A stretch of DNA of 64,000 nucleotides from Lytechinus pictus (GCF_037042905.1 NC_087254.1:19400603-19464602), one strand, 5' to 3'; counted from the first letter of the stretch, positions 11,635 to 26,100 are shown. A program made the numbers and translations. The notes: generated by a model not told the origin, from the letters alone.

Positions 11635-13273
11635 GTTGTAAAACGATGTAATAGTGTTTGAACTTCCTAGGCTGTCAAAATATCCCAAACTGTTGTGAAT
11701 TTAATAGATGTATCAATTTCCGCGCACAAAATATGGGAGATTAACCACCCGCGAGGATAGCGTCGTTGCTAATGTTTCAGTACGACAAAGTTTTCCTATT
11801 TTCTAACCCTTCGACGAACACGATACCGGGCCTATAAGCAAATTCTCACAATCATTGGATATATCTGTTTGTCAGATTTCTTTCATGCTCCATATTATGT
11901 AATAGTGTTTGTCGTCTGCTAGAAATGTTGCCGTAGTATGTTTGCATAGCGATCAGGACTATGCGTTCAGCGTACCCCACGGAAAAACTATCTCCGTGAT
12001 CTAGTTCATGAAATGGGTGGTGCTTGTTGCTGTAGATCAAACCAAGTACAAAATACACACCTTCAATGATAAATAAAACTCCAGTGATTATAAAAGATGA
12101 TCTCTATGACCAGCTATACGATTGGCTTCAAATATCTTAACAAATTAAGTTGATTCATCTACATGTAAGTTCACGAATACGCTGTCTCACGCATACTGAT
12201 GGACTTGTCCGAAGTTTGTTGACCTCGTAACGACTTTCGTGCGTTCATTCAAACGGTGATCGCCGTGGTGGAACAAAGAACTTATGTTCCATCGGTCAAG
12301 CTCGACCTTTATGAATATACGACAAACTTTATCGTACGATTTGCTTATCATGCCTACTGACTCCTGCTCATGCAGCTGCCCACTAACAATAAAAGAGAGA
12401 GAAAAGGGGGTGAATTGGTTAGTCCGTCTTTGTACTGCGCAAGAGAAATTGTTAGCCTTTTGAAATGAATTTAATAATAGTTGAAGGTATACTTCGAAAG
12501 AATAAAACGAAATATTTTTTTTCGCGTGGTTTTCAAGGTCGGCCTAATCCAATCGTACTGATAAAATGATAACTACGTGTCAAAGCTTAATTGGTTCGGA
12601 TAATAGGGGCCAGGCTGTCGAAGGTGTGACGAAAGCGGGGTATTGATCACACCGAGAAGAGCTTTTCGATCATTCTATTTTACTTTGAATATTTTGAAAT
12701 ACTTAAGTATCTTGTATCATTTTGAAAAAACTAAAAGTTTAGGTGCAGTTTCCCCTTCACAATGTACTCGAAATAAAAAAAAATGAATAAATAACATATA
12801 GGCTAAGTAAGAATTACGCTTATGGTAACTCTATTTGATCATGGGAACTGACATAATTATGTGACATATGGGGAACCATTGATATATCTATTACCAAACA
12901 AAGTACTTAACACGAATTTACCATGGCAAAAATATCATAAGCACAAGCTCTTGATTAAACGAGCACTTATGCGAAAGAATGAATCAATCTAATATCAATG
13001 CCAAGTATACTTTCTACAAAGAAAGGGTCGAGGTCAGTGTAATATGATATGTTGTGCATGGTTCCGATTTTCATTCCGAGTGCATGATCTGATCAATATT
13101 CTTGAATATTACACTGGTCTTTTTGATTCATGCAAAATTATGCAAATCATTCATGCAAAATATTATTATTCAAAACACTGCATCATAGGGTGTTAGGTCT
13201 GAATGGACCGCCGAATTGGAATTAAGAAAGCTTTGCTACCAGTCTACAGAGGAATGTTAACAGGTTAATACAT
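11635..13273. other. Upstream region of the elongase; no gene seen
   Basis: It should contain the elongase 5' UTR and promoter, but no convincing TATA box or initiator could be fixed. Sequence is ordinary AT-rich DNA with slightly higher complexity up to about 12700. No repeat copy is recognisable. Confidence 0.4.
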
Positions 13274-16200
13274 AGGGGAAGGCGGGGTAAGTTGTGACAC
13301 TTTTTGCATTTTGCATGATAGAATTGATATGACTAGTGATATTGTAGAAATAAGTACCTCGCCTTTAAATATGATTTTTGGGAAATCTTTTTCACCTATA
13401 TACAACTTTCTACCCCCACACAGGAAGTCGTTGTGACCTTTGAAAAAAACGATGTCAAGTGGCACAACTTGCCCCATCTGTGGGGTAAGTTGTGCCACCT
13501 TCTAGGGTAAGTTGAGCCACAAAAACTACATGTACAAAATGAATGAGGGAAGAACCAGCATGTCAATATTTCATTTAAAGTCTTTTCACTTGCTAATTCT
13601 CTATAAATACTAACATTCTCTAAAATAGACGGGTCAATATACGACAAAAAATAGCCTTACCCGGAACTAATTGCAACAAATGATTTTTCAACGGTATTTT
13701 GTATTATTTGATCTCAGGAATAACATACTAAAAATCTACCAAAATCCGCATCCGGGAAAGTGGTTATTTTCAAGATGGCGTCCACGATGGCCGCCATTCA
13801 CTGAAAATCGATACAACTGACACATTATCCACCTTAGAATCTTATTTCGGTCCATATTCCATGGTCTGGTGGTACAAAAAATGATTTAGGCTAGAAAGAA
13901 TTATAAGCACTCCAGGGTACCAGGAAAATCCAAGATGGCGCCCAAATGGCTGCCATGGACTGAAAATCCACAATTCATCTAAGTTTGTTTTTATTCAATG
14001 GTTTTAAGGGTGAAATGGTACATTGAAACAAGCTATAAGGACAGCCAGTGGTCTGGTGTGTCCAAAAATCCAAGATGGCTTCCAAAAATGGAGTTTAAAA
14101 TGGCTGTTGATAATTAAAATGGACATAGTTCATTTCATATCCGCCTGGGACATACGGATTTTGGTGTCTAGACCATGATTTCAATGGTCAAATAAGACAT
14201 TGGGACAAGTTACAAGGACAGTCAGTGGTCCAGTATGTTAAAAAATCCAAGATGGCTTCCAAAAATGGAGTCGAAAATTGCTGTTGCTACTTAAAAAAAA
14301 CGACATAGTTTGCTCAATGTCCAGAAATATGATTTTTTTTTTGTCTATACCATGGGTTAAATGGGTCAAATAATACACTGGGACAAGTTACAAGGAAAGT
14401 CAGTGGGCTGGCATGTGCAAAAATCCTCAAAGGATTCTAAAAATTGATTCTGAAATGGCTTCTAATATATAAAGCGGACATAGTTCATTTAATTTTGGCC
14501 TGGGATATTTGGTTTTGATGTCTAAACCACTGGTTTCAAGGGTCAAATAATATATTAAGATAAGTTACCAGGACAGTCAATGGTCTGATATGTCCAAAAA
14601 TCGAAGATGGCGTTCAAAAATTGGTTTTAAAAATATGCTGCTGATACTTAAAGCAGACAAAGCTCATTTCATATCGGCCTAAAAATGTGATTTTGGTGTC
14701 TAAAACACTGGTTTCAAGGATCAATTAATACATTAGGGCAAGTTACAAGGACAGTCAGTGGCATGGTCGGGCAAAAAACCTAAGTTGGCTTCCAAAAATT
14801 GATTCTAAATTGACTGCTGCTACTTAAAACGGACATAGCTTCTTTCATATCGGCATGGGAGATGCGATTTTGGTGTCTAAACCACTGGTTTAAGGGCCAA
14901 AATAATACATTAGGACAGGTTTTAAGGCCAGTCAGTGGTCTGGTATGACCAAAAATCCAGTATGGCTTTCAAAACTTGATTCAAAAATGGCTGTTGATAC
15001 TTAAAAGTGGCATAGCTCGTTTTGAATCCGCCTGTGAGATATGATTTCGGTGTCTAAACTATGGTTTCAAGGGTAAAATTATATATTAGGACAAGACAAT
15101 GGCAGTCAGTGGTCTAGTATGTCCAAAATTACAAGATGGCTTCCAAAAATGGAGTAAAAAAATGTCTGATGTTGCTTATATAAGGACATAGTTTGTTTAA
15201 TATCTGTCTGGGGAATATGAGTTTGGTGTTAAAACATGGTTTAGAAGGGTCAAGTAATACACTGGGGTAAGTTAAAAGACCAGTCAGTTGTCTGTATGTT
15301 AAAAAATCAAAGATTAATTTTGAAATGGGGTGTAAATTGACTGTTGCTGTTTAAAAGTATGCATAGTTTATTATAAATACACCTTAAAGGTATGGTTTTG
15401 CTGTCTATACTAGAGTTTACAGGGTCAAGCAATACATTGGGTTAAGTTGAAAGGGCAGTCAGGTGTCGGGTATGTCCAAAAATCAAAGATGGCTTTAAAA
15501 ATGGGGGTCTTAAATGACTGCTGTTACTTAAAAGTGGATGTAGAACATTATAAATACACCTTGGGGATATTGTTTTGGTGTCTACACTAGGGTTTCAAGG
15601 GCCAAACAATACTTTGGGACTGGTTACCATGATATGCAGCTATCCATTTTGCCTTAAAATCCAAGTTTGCTTTAAAAATGGGTTCTAAAGTGACTACTGT
15701 TACATAAAATATCTACCTGTTAGAAATAATCTTGGTGCCTACACTTAAATGCATGGGGACAAGTAATCATATCGTTTCATGAGTTGGTAACAGCACCCAT
15801 TTTAATGAAATTTTAGAATCCATCATGGATTCTTTGACAAAATGGGGTACTAACCATCCTTGTTACTTGTCCGAATGTATTATTTGACCCTTCATACCAC
15901 AATTTGGACACCAACATTATTTCTTGCAGATGAATATTGTAGAACTCTGACCACTATTGAATGATATGAGTCGTTTTAGATTCCTTTTTAAAAAAACCCT
16001 CTTGTGTTTTAGGCAAACTGGACAACTGCATATCAATGTAACCAGTCCAAACGTATTATTTTACTCATGAAACCATAGTGTGGACACCGAAATCATATCT
16101 CCTAGATGGATTTTAAATGAATTATGTCCATTCTTAAAGTAACAGCAGTCATTTTAGACTCCGATTTTGGAAGCTTTCTTAGATTTTCGACATACTGGAC

Positions 16201-17667
16201 CACTTACTGTCCTTGTAACTAATTTTCTGCCTTTGAAACCATGATATAGGCAACAAAATCATATGCCCTTGACGAATAAAACATGAACTATGTTCATTTT
16301 TAAATACCATCGCGGTTAATTAATACTATTTTTTTAGCCATCGTGGACTTTTGGACATACGTGACCACCAATCGTCTTTGTAACCTATCCCAATTTATTA
16401 TTTGACCCATTTAACCAATGGTATAGGCACACAAATCATATTCCCGGATATTGAACAAACTATGTTGGGTTTTTTTAAGTAGCAACAGCATTTTTTACTC
16501 CATTTTTGGAAGCCATCTTGGATTTTTTTAACATACCGGACCACTGACTGTCCTTGTAACTTGTCCCAATGTATTATTTGAACATGGTCTAGACACCAAA
16601 ATCATATCTCTCAGGTGGATATGATATGAGCTATGTCCATTTTAAGGATTAACAGCCATTTTAAACTCAATTTTTGGAAGCCATCTTGGTTTTTTCGACA
16701 CACCAGACCACTGGCTGTCCTTGTAACTTGTCCCGACGTACTACTTCATCATTAAAACAATCGAATGGAAACCAAATTAAAGCCACTTAGTAAGTACTAG
16801 ATGAATTGTGGAATTTTTAGACTAGGGTAGCCATTTTGGGCGCCATCTTGGATTTTCCTGGTAGCCTGGAGTGCTAATATGCACTCTAACTTGTATAAAT
16901 AAATTATTTTACCCATTGGACCATGGAATATGAATCCAAATAGGATTCTAGGGTGAATAATGAGTGAGTCATATCCATTTTTAGTGAATGACGGCCATCT
17001 TGGACGCCATCTTGAAAATAACCACTTTCCCGGATGCGGATTTTGGTAGATTTTTAGTATGTTATTCCTGAGGTCAAATAGTACAAAATACCGTTGAAAA
17101 ATCATTTGTTGCAATTTGTTCCGGGTCAAACCATATATTGACCCGTCTAAAAAGTAAAAAGAACTGTCATGTGAATTTGCTCTTTTCTGCCTGCATATCG
17201 ATGGATTTTTAAGGTTTGATTGTTTTTTTATTTACATTACCATAAGAATTACCATGGCTCAACTTGCCCCATGTTGGCTGGCTCAACTTACCCCAGTCCG
17301 AACTTAATGCGATAATTTCACATCCACACATTTCTTATGCATTCATCATGTAAAAGACTATGACAAGAATGAAGGTCCATACCTGGACTAACAATATTGT
17401 TCTTATGTCTTTATTATATGTAAAGACGTGTGTGTGTAAAAAACACTTATCTATTTCACACCCGTTTTTACTTTTTTGGCTGAAATTTGTATTTTTCCCT
17501 CTAAAAAAGTACTTTTTGTTTCAAAGGTGAAAACAATGTGGTGGGGTTAAAGGTTATGTAATGGGTCATCAATACATGACACCACCATAATACCTGACTC
17601 ATTCATTTTTGGCCTGGGGCTGGTGGCTCAACTTGCCCCTATGCTCAACTTACCCCGCCTTCCCCTA
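13274..17667. mobile_element. Giant foldback element with ~176-bp repeat arms
   Basis: The outer ends are inverted: 'taggggaaggcggggtaag' on the left and its complement on the right. Inside them, 13660-13800 and 16985-17128 are inverted copies over about 140 bp with only a few mismatches. The left arm (about 13700-15750) has about eleven diverged units marked by 'ccaagatggcttccaaaaatgg' and 'cagtggtctg', spaced 173-184 bp (14047, 14226, 14400, 14577, 14757, 14935, 15108, 15284, 15458). The right arm (about 15790-16980) has the complements ('ccatttttggaagccatcttgg', 'gaccactgactgtccttgtaac') at about 162-181 bp. Orientation switches near 15770. Motifs ggggtaagttg / caacttacccc recur in the outer 250-400 bp on both sides. 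No transposase is visible. Confidence 0.75.
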
Positions 17668-17688
17668 CTGTTTAAACTTGGTTAATTA

Positions 17689-18828
17689 ACAAGAGGCGAT
17701 TGTACTAATCTATCAAATCGGATTGAAATTTTGGACTAGGTGCACAAATTCTGAATAAGCTTCCGCTTTCATCTCCAGATAATTTTTTAATGAATTCGTC
17801 CAAGATTCTTCCTACCAACAGAGTAACGAAATATTCTTATGACGTTTAGATTCAAAATAATTCTTATTGAAATTGGGCATGTTGGGATGATATTAGCAAA
17901 TTTTCAGAACAAATCGAATGTTAAAAGAGGGAGGATATACTAGGACCAGTCGGCAAAACATCAAGAAATTGTAATGAAAAAGAGGGTGTAATGTGCAACG
18001 GACTATCCAAGCTATGTGGGGAAGTTACAAATTGATACAGAGGTTCGAGTCCTGTTCATGTCTTCCGGATGGTGACGTTAAAGGTCGGTCCCAGACGTAA
18101 ATAATCATATATGATTAATAAACGTCTGACAAAACTCAAATATACACACACTGAGCTTTCATCTCAGATAATCACATGACCCCAACCCATTCCATATTGG
18201 ACTATTACTTCTGGAGTTTGAACTAGTCATTAAAACCAAAATCAATTACCATATTCTAATTCTGCCCTCCTCTGGATATGAAGATTGGGAATTCAGATTA
18301 TCTGTAAGTCCTGGAAGTTGCATCAAATTTTCAGGTATAAAAAACAGGATATTTCTGCCTTCGGGGGCTTCGGGGTTGACATGAAAATACTTAAACCTTC
18401 TACGAAACTCATCACTCTGTCTTCCGTCTGTTACAATAAAATGAATAGATTTTTTTCAAAATAAATATCATAAGTTTATGATATTTATTTTGACTTGCAA
18501 AAGTAAAATAGTTCACTGTGCACAGTACGTTAACGATTGTCCTATAATTCCCTTTTATCATTTTACGTCAATAATGAAGAAAAGAAGTTGAAATGCGATA
18601 AGCGAGGATTGTAATCGGGTATATACTATTTAAATTCTTTGTATAAACCACTTAGCCGGGAACCAAATATATGTATCTTATTTGCAGGTAGATTTGTGTA
18701 AAAATAATCACTTATCTGTATCTCACAAACAGTGTAGATATCAAGGGCATATCTGAATATCAAGGGTAAATTCAACTAAAGAACAGCAATTTTTACTACA
18801 CTTCTAACCAAATGCATTCTTAACATTT
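17689..18828. repeat. Direct segmental duplication, copy 1
   Basis: It runs from 'acaagaggcgattg' to 'caaatgcattcttaaca'. Ordered matches to 18966-20041 include 'gaaattttggactagg', 'cttaaaccttctacgaaactcat', 'gggaaccaaatat' and 'tcttatttgcaggtagatttgtg'. The copies differ by substitutions and small indels, so the event is not recent. It begins 22 bp after the foldback element. Confidence 0.75.
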
Positions 18829-18965
18829 TTGTCCATAGGCGGATCCAGGGGGGCGAGAGGCCCGGCAGCCGCCCCCCCCCCCCCCCCACCATTGGCGGAG
18901 CAAAAGGAAAAAAGGAGGAAAGAAAGAAAATAAATGGAAAAGAGAGGGGAAAGGTAATTTACTAT
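18829..18965. mobile_element. Fragment of the 'ggcggatccagg' element between the duplicated segments
   Basis: It starts 'ataggcggatccagggggg', followed by a C-run and a purine-rich stretch. The start matches the ends of the elements at 36044-36248 and 50522-50772, but the opposite inverted end is missing, so this is a truncated copy inserted at the junction of the direct duplication. Confidence 0.45.
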
Positions 18966-20041
18966 AACAAGAGGGGATTGTTTCTACTAAATCTATTAAA
19001 AGCGATTGAAATTTTGGACTAGGACGGGGCACAAATTCTGAAAAAAAGGGCCAATCGAATGAGTATCCGCTTCCATCTCCGGATGTTTTTTCATAATTCT
19101 GTCCTTACTACATTTTCCCACCAACAGGGTAACAAAATATTTTCATGACGTTTAGATTCTAAAGAATTCTTATTAAAATTTGACCAACATAAGGCCTGAT
19201 GGGAGACGTATCGAAGGAAATTTCATGAAATGAAGTTGTAAATATCAATAAAATTATCATGCCCCTCCCCCCCCCCAAAAAAAAAGAGGGGAATTCGAGA
19301 GCGAATTCCCCTCATCCCTCTCCGACGATACGCCAGCGCTATAGCTAAGCTTCATCTCAGGTAATCACATAACCCCAACTCATTTCTTGTTGGACTATTA
19401 GTTTTGGAGTTTGAACTAATTATTAAAAACAATATCAATTACCATATTCTAATTCCGCCCCTCCTCTGAATATAAAGATTGAGAATTTAGATATCATAGC
19501 CGTTATGGTTATGACATGAATCACTGAAAATATTCTAAGACAAGGCCTGAAAGTTACATTAAATTGGAAGATGTAAAAAGTGAGATATTACTGCTTTCGA
19601 AGTTGACATAATACTTAAACCTTCTACGAAACTCATTATACTGTCTTCCATTTGTTACAATAGAATGAATAAAAGTATTTATCAAATAGATATTATAAGT
19701 TTGTAGAATTTGCACGTCGAAGGAGCACCACATAGTTCACTGCGGTGCGTTAACGATTGTCCTATAATTCCTTTTATCATTTGTTACGTCAATAATGAAG
19801 AAGTTGAAATACGATAGCAGAGGATTGTAATCGCATAAGTACTATTTAAATTCTTTGTAAAACCACTCAGCCGGGAACCAAATATGTGTATCTTATTTGC
19901 AGGTAGATTTGTGTAAAAAATAGTCACTTATCTGTACCTCACAAACAATGTAGATGAATATCAAGGGTAGATCTGGATATCAAGGGTAAATTCAACTAAA
20001 AAACAGCAATTTTTAGTACTCTTCTTTTATCAAATGCATTA
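18966..20041. repeat. Direct segmental duplication, copy 2
   Basis: It repeats the order of landmarks of 17689-18828. It differs by small insertions, including a C-run with 'ccccccaaaaaaaaagagggg' near 19268 and loss of some middle sequence. No coding exon is visible in either copy. Confidence 0.75.
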
Positions 20042-23000
20042 TTGCCATCTACCCTCTGTATTTCTTTCTCTCTTCATTTCTCACTCTCACACTCTCCCCC
20101 CCCCCCTCTGTCATCTCCCTCTCTCTCAAAATATATTAACCACCCCCCCCCCCCCCTCTCTCTCTCTCTCCCTCTCCTTCCTTTTCTCTTACTCTCTACA
20201 AATGTCAATCTTCTCTTTTCTTTGCATACTGTCATTGATCTGCATTTTTCAATTTGCCTTTATCATATTAACCATGTATGTGTGAGTAACAAATAAAAAT
20301 GGTATCAATGGCCTTTTTCCCCCGCTGTGTATCTAGTCACGGTCACACCCAAAGTAAATATAAAATACAGGATCGTGTTCTAAATGGCTGCTTGTCATTC
20401 ACTAAAATCAGTATCCATTTTTTTCTTCAAATTCTGCAGTTCCTTCAAAGGTTTGTGCATAAAAAATGTATGTACATTTTGAATTTCTATGTCACAGACT
20501 CGTGTGTTCTTGTTTATTGTAAATCTCCGTATAATACACTTCTATCCACCACCAATCTTCAAAGAAATATTAATGCATGTTTCTATTCAATGCAGAGTAA
20601 AAAAGTAAACAATGATTATACTGTAGCAAGACATAAGAATATTTCAACTTTGTCTTTTGATTAGTTTTCATTTATTACATTTCATTTTTATTATGAAAAT
20701 AACATTTGTAGAATAACATCACTGAGACCAACATATGTCTTTGTCTTAAACAAATTGTTCATGCTTTCCCCATTCTAATAAGAAAAATGTCACAATCACT
20801 GCATTTATTTCAATCTTTTGATTACTTTGATTTTCTGATATTCCAGACAGAAACCAAAAGTTGTTATTAGCTTTACATAACTACACCCTTCAAAAGTATA
20901 ATGATAACTATCAGCAAACTCTACACAGTAAATATCTCAATTCTTGACATTATCTCTCTGATACTGCATGAGATCAAAAATTAGGTAGGAAAGAAAATAA
21001 TTGGTTTGGTTTAGTATTGTTTAACTTGTTTTTTTTTTTCAGGGGGGTCTGTATAAACATAAAACCAAGGGTGTAAATAAGTCAAGAATCACAAATGCAA
21101 ATGTTAACATACAGCGATATGAATATCAAAAGAGGAATGTATCTTCTATTCAGAGCTATTGATATATCTGCTCTATTTTTCCAACCACAAGTTCAAAATT
21201 GCAAGGGTTAGGTCTACAGACCTGTGTAAAACATAAACATTACACATAACAAGACTGAAAACACAATGCAAATTATGAATGTTGGAAATCACAAAAATGC
21301 ATGTTTTACATAATAACACTGAGTAGGTGTAAAAATCACAGAAAATCAAACATGATTCATGTTTCACATGAAATTTAAACAGTATATTATAAAAAAAAAA
21401 AAGGCAAAACCACATTACATGCAGTTTTTTTTTCAATGGCAAGCAGATCAATTTGCATTGATATAAATAAAATAGCTCATGGTCAGTGATGGTCATAGAC
21501 TTATGAACCACTAATCTGTAAAAAAACACTGTCAATTTGATATTCATTTTGAAGTTGAAAAATATAACCAATAATTAAAAAGGCCAATTAAACTGGCCAA
21601 TAACTTCTTTTTTTTTCTCAAATGTGCAAACTTCATTTCTATCCTATAGTAAATTTGTGTTAAGTGGTCCTAAAGGAAAGTTTGCATTTTCTTTCAAGGC
21701 ATAGAGCTTGATATGAAAAAGTTCTATTTCATTAATTTTCATGGGTAATTCAAATTTCAAAAAGAGACCCTTTGGAATTCATATTGTACTGTAAGTAGAC
21801 ATACCTATTTCCTATATGGTTGTAGGAACGTAATGAAACAGAGTTCGTCGATGAAATAATACAGCCCCCCCCCCCCTTCAATAATATATAGCATTCCTAT
21901 TCTGAGGTGCAGAATTCTTACACTACCTATATTTTATTTGTGTAAGAATAATTTCATTCTTAATAGCTCCAGAAAATTGAGTCCTTACAAGTATTTAACA
22001 CATTCACATTAAAAGAGGGTGCTATTTCACTCCATGGAGGAAGACAAATAAACTCATTTCTTCATCAAAGGTGTAGTTCTAACAAAGGGTCTGAATAATA
22101 ATGTGTCTTTTGTAACAGTGGATTGTTTGCGGTGATTATTTTGGTCATAGATTTGATTTCAATTGCACCCAGCAATTTCAGCGTTTTTTATCGTGTCACA
22201 ATATCACTAATCATGAGGGTGAATGTGAGCTATACACATATTACACTACAAATCAAACGTATCCAAGAATGAATCAACAATGGCACGCCAGGCTTCGAGA
22301 TCTGACATGAGAGTTGGTAAATAATGTAACAAACTATTTGTATCCCTACATATAATCAACAAAATTCAAAGGTCTCTGTTCTCTGGTTTTATGAGGGCGA
22401 CGCAACATATGTCCTTCAGAATTTACTCCCTTCTCACTACGGAAACAAAGAACAACAAATCTCGTACTATGTTTAATTACAGAGGTGGAGATAAGTGCGG
22501 AAGATCACCATAACTTTCATCTTTTGTTTTGTGATCTTTCCAAACAAATATTTTGTACCCTCATTAAAAGTCAATTATATGTGCCATCTAGTCTTTCTTT
22601 AAAGGACTTCTTGATTGCCCATGTTTCTGAACCATACAAAAGGTCATATAACACATATCAAATGGTTTTAAAAACAAACATTGCTTGCCATTTATCACAT
22701 GATGCATTCTTCCAGTTAATATGATCTAAAATAATTTCAGGCACTTCACAATTACCTTAGAATTAAATTAGGCATACATTATAAATCGTGTGTTTAGTAT
22801 ATCAATTTATTTATAATAATCAAGCACTTCTTCATTGTGCTTTGTCGTATAGAAATGACATCTTCTGAAAAATGAAATAAAACTTTGACTATGATTAATT
22901 AATCTATATACATGTATGTTTCATTTTTGAGGAATTATGTTCATTACAAACAAAAGATCATCAAGAGACAAAAAATAGAAATTGCATTCTTTAATTTTCC

Positions 23001-23118
23001 TTGGTAAAATCTCAGAGGAAATTGCTGTAATACTATGAAATAATTGATACTACTCTCCAACATATATATACCAACATGGAATGTTTTCATTCAGAATTCA
23101 AAGAGTTGATTTCATACC
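20042..23118. other. Intergenic AT-rich region with CT-rich microsatellite; dehydrogenase 3' UTR at its right end
   Basis: Positions 20050-20190 are CT-rich simple sequence with C-runs; another C-run lies at 21866. The rest is AT-rich, without supported coding exons. The open frames at 20299-20664 and 21173-21571 have AT-driven composition and no domain signature. The minus-strand dehydrogenase should end here; an AATAAA on the minus strand near 22808 is a candidate poly(A) signal. Confidence 0.45.
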
Positions 23119-26100
23119 CTAGATTAACGTCGCTGAAGCACCCCCATCAATCGGCATCGTGATACCATTGATCATTGCACTCTTGTCACTAAGTAAGAAT
23201 AGAACTGGATCAACCACATCTTCAATTTCTGTAAAAGAAATCAAATACATTGATTAGTATACAACTAACATACTATGCTACAAGCGTTTATCAAGGGATA
23301 CACAGGCAACTTAAATTTTTATGGATGTTTAACTGCCAATTCATTCATCAAACACAAATTGTTTTGACCTTGTGATTAACAGCGTAGGCAATAAAATAGC
23401 TTAGTCCACCAAGCCTCCACAAATAGATATCCATTACACTCTTGGAGCCTGCTTCCTAAAGACTTTTACAATTCAGTGGATTCACCACAGTGCGCCACCT
23501 TATTGGTTGCAGCAGACAGGCCAAAATTTGCAATGCGTCATGGGAAAAAGTCAACATCGAAATTCATCTCTGTGGTACACGCTTCATGCGTGTACCCGAC
23601 TTTATGCTGCAGTGGTGCGGCCTGCACGTCTCAACCGGCTTGCATATATGCTGTCGACCACGGTCCAGGGTCTGGAAACGAAAATGCCGCATAATTCTTT
23701 GTGAAATTTAGAACCTTTGGGTGAATTTTCCACCACTGTTGCTATGGTTTTCACCAGTGCAGAGGATGGTGAAAAAACACACACAGTCACATTACAGTAC
23801 TCTAGTATTGTGCACTGCATAAGCCTGTGATGTCGACCGTGATGTCCGTTGCAACCTATAGGTGGCAGTCTGAGCCACTTGAATATAGTTGTTTGCCATA
23901 ATGGTAAATTCACTATAGTTTTAGTCCTTTATGAAACATGGCCTATATGACAGACAGCAAACCTGCCAAGAACATAGAGAATCCTCATCTCATTAACTCT
24001 TCATCTGCTTCAAGCCCTTGTATCTCAACTGGATTACGGTCATTTCAAGGACTTTATGTGTTCAAGGAATAATTTTGTAGTAATCTTTGACAGTACTGTG
24101 ATAATTCAATCTTATTGCTTTTCACTTTGTACTACATCTCTTTCATGTTCATTTCTCATTTAACCCGTTGACAACTGGAACCGGATTATACCTGTACAAA
24201 GTCTATGGGAATGACAGAATTCAGTATTCAACAGGTTAATTTGTCTTCATAATTCCACCATCCAAACAGTCCTAAAGAATATCCACATGTTGAACCATGG
24301 ACCTCCTCGACATTTGATAATTCTTATTTCTTCAAGTTCTCCTGTTAATGTGTACAAGGAATCATGTGCAGGAATCTTTGATATCTCATTAAACTCATTC
24401 TTTATGACTTGCCTTGTGATGGAGAGCTAAAAACCTGAAGAAGAATATTTCTCTTTTTTTAAACCTGAAAAACTATTTTGGTGAAGAAATCAGTATTTAT
24501 AAAGGGAACACATATAAATGAAACTTTAAAAATTTGTATTTTGCATGAAACCATGACAATTCTTATTTTTTCACTAATATATAGTGAAAATCAGGGCCCC
24601 ATCTTACAAAGAAATTACGATTGATCCAACTAACCACAACTATGGAAAGCCAGCAACGGCAACATCTAAATACATGTTTATTCAAAATAATTCTAGATAT
24701 GATGCATATTCATACATTCATTGTTTTGACAATTAAGTGCACTCCTCTTTGTTTAAAAAGGACATTGTGCAAATTTCCTGAAGTATAATTATGAAATTGA
24801 TGGATTTCCATTAATCTGAGGTTGAATCAGATCAATCGTAACTCTTTGCAAGACCGGCCTGGGCTAAATGAATTGGCCTATCAGGATCATCGCTGCATGC
24901 ACATTTTGCTCAGTAGATTGACTAGGAACCAATCAGAATTGCTCTTTCAAATTACAGATTATTCGCTAACCGTTGCGTTACAGGGCCCTGGTGATGTAGT
25001 GGGTCTTACAATACAAAAGAAAATAAAAGACTTACCCAAGAATCTACCCAGAGGTATTCTGCTCATCATAGCAGCCTTCTTTTCCTCTTGAGACCAGTAC
25101 TTCCTGGACATTGGTGTAAGTACCACGGTTGGATTCACACAGTTCACTCGGATCTATGATAACATCAAATGAGTTCCAAGGGTCATACATACTGCGCTCA
25201 GATCATTACAATTGTACATCATCATTTAATAAAAAATATTTTGATGTGACAACTGAAATATCCAATTATGTCCTCTTCAAAATACATGTATAGATACATC
25301 ATCATCGAGGGTAGTGCTACAGGAAGGGGCAGGGGGGTGACCCCTCTCTCCCATTTTTTTCCAATTCCAATGATGAAAAAAAAAAATGGAGAAGAATAGA
25401 TTTACAAAAGAGAAAAAAAAACAGAAGAAAAAAAAAGAATTAAGAACATCAAAAAGTAAAGTAGTGAAACTCTTTATTACCCCTGTAATTTAATTAAGGA
25501 CACAAGATAGGTGGTCTTGTTCCCTACCCCTCTCTAATATTACCTTGGTTCTGCTCGTTAATGTAATAAAAACAGAAATAAATAATAGTACTATTCATAC
25601 AGATACCTTATGTCTGGCAAATTCTAAAGCAGCAACCTTTGTGTATGAATCCAAAGCCCCTTTGCTTGAAGCTGCAAAAATAACAATGATAAACACAGCA
25701 TTATCATTCGCCATCTACATGTATCTAGTAAAATATCCTGAGGCACAGGCTGCAATAACAAGCATGGACAAGGGCAACAAAAAAAATCAGTGAAACCAAG
25801 AGAGTAATGGTTTTCATGACCAGGTGGTTTTTATGAACATGTTATGCCTAATGCGTTCTTTTCAATGAAAAATGTGAAATTTAACAATATCATATTTTTA
25901 TTATTTACATTGGACTTTGGAGAAATTATCAGCATTGTCCTAATGTGCTTATCGTTTTTATTCTTTTATTCAAATCAACTTCTTGTTGGGGTGGACTTAA
26001 CCTCTAAAAATATCGACATATATATACAACATGATAAAATATTGCTCACCATAAACAGCATGGTTTGTAAGTCCCTGTAAACTGGCGATACTAGAGAGGT

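Noticed and set aside
21173..21571. 132-aa minus-strand frame in the intergenic region
   Set aside because: AT-rich composition, Phe/Leu/Tyr-heavy residues, no domain and no splice context.
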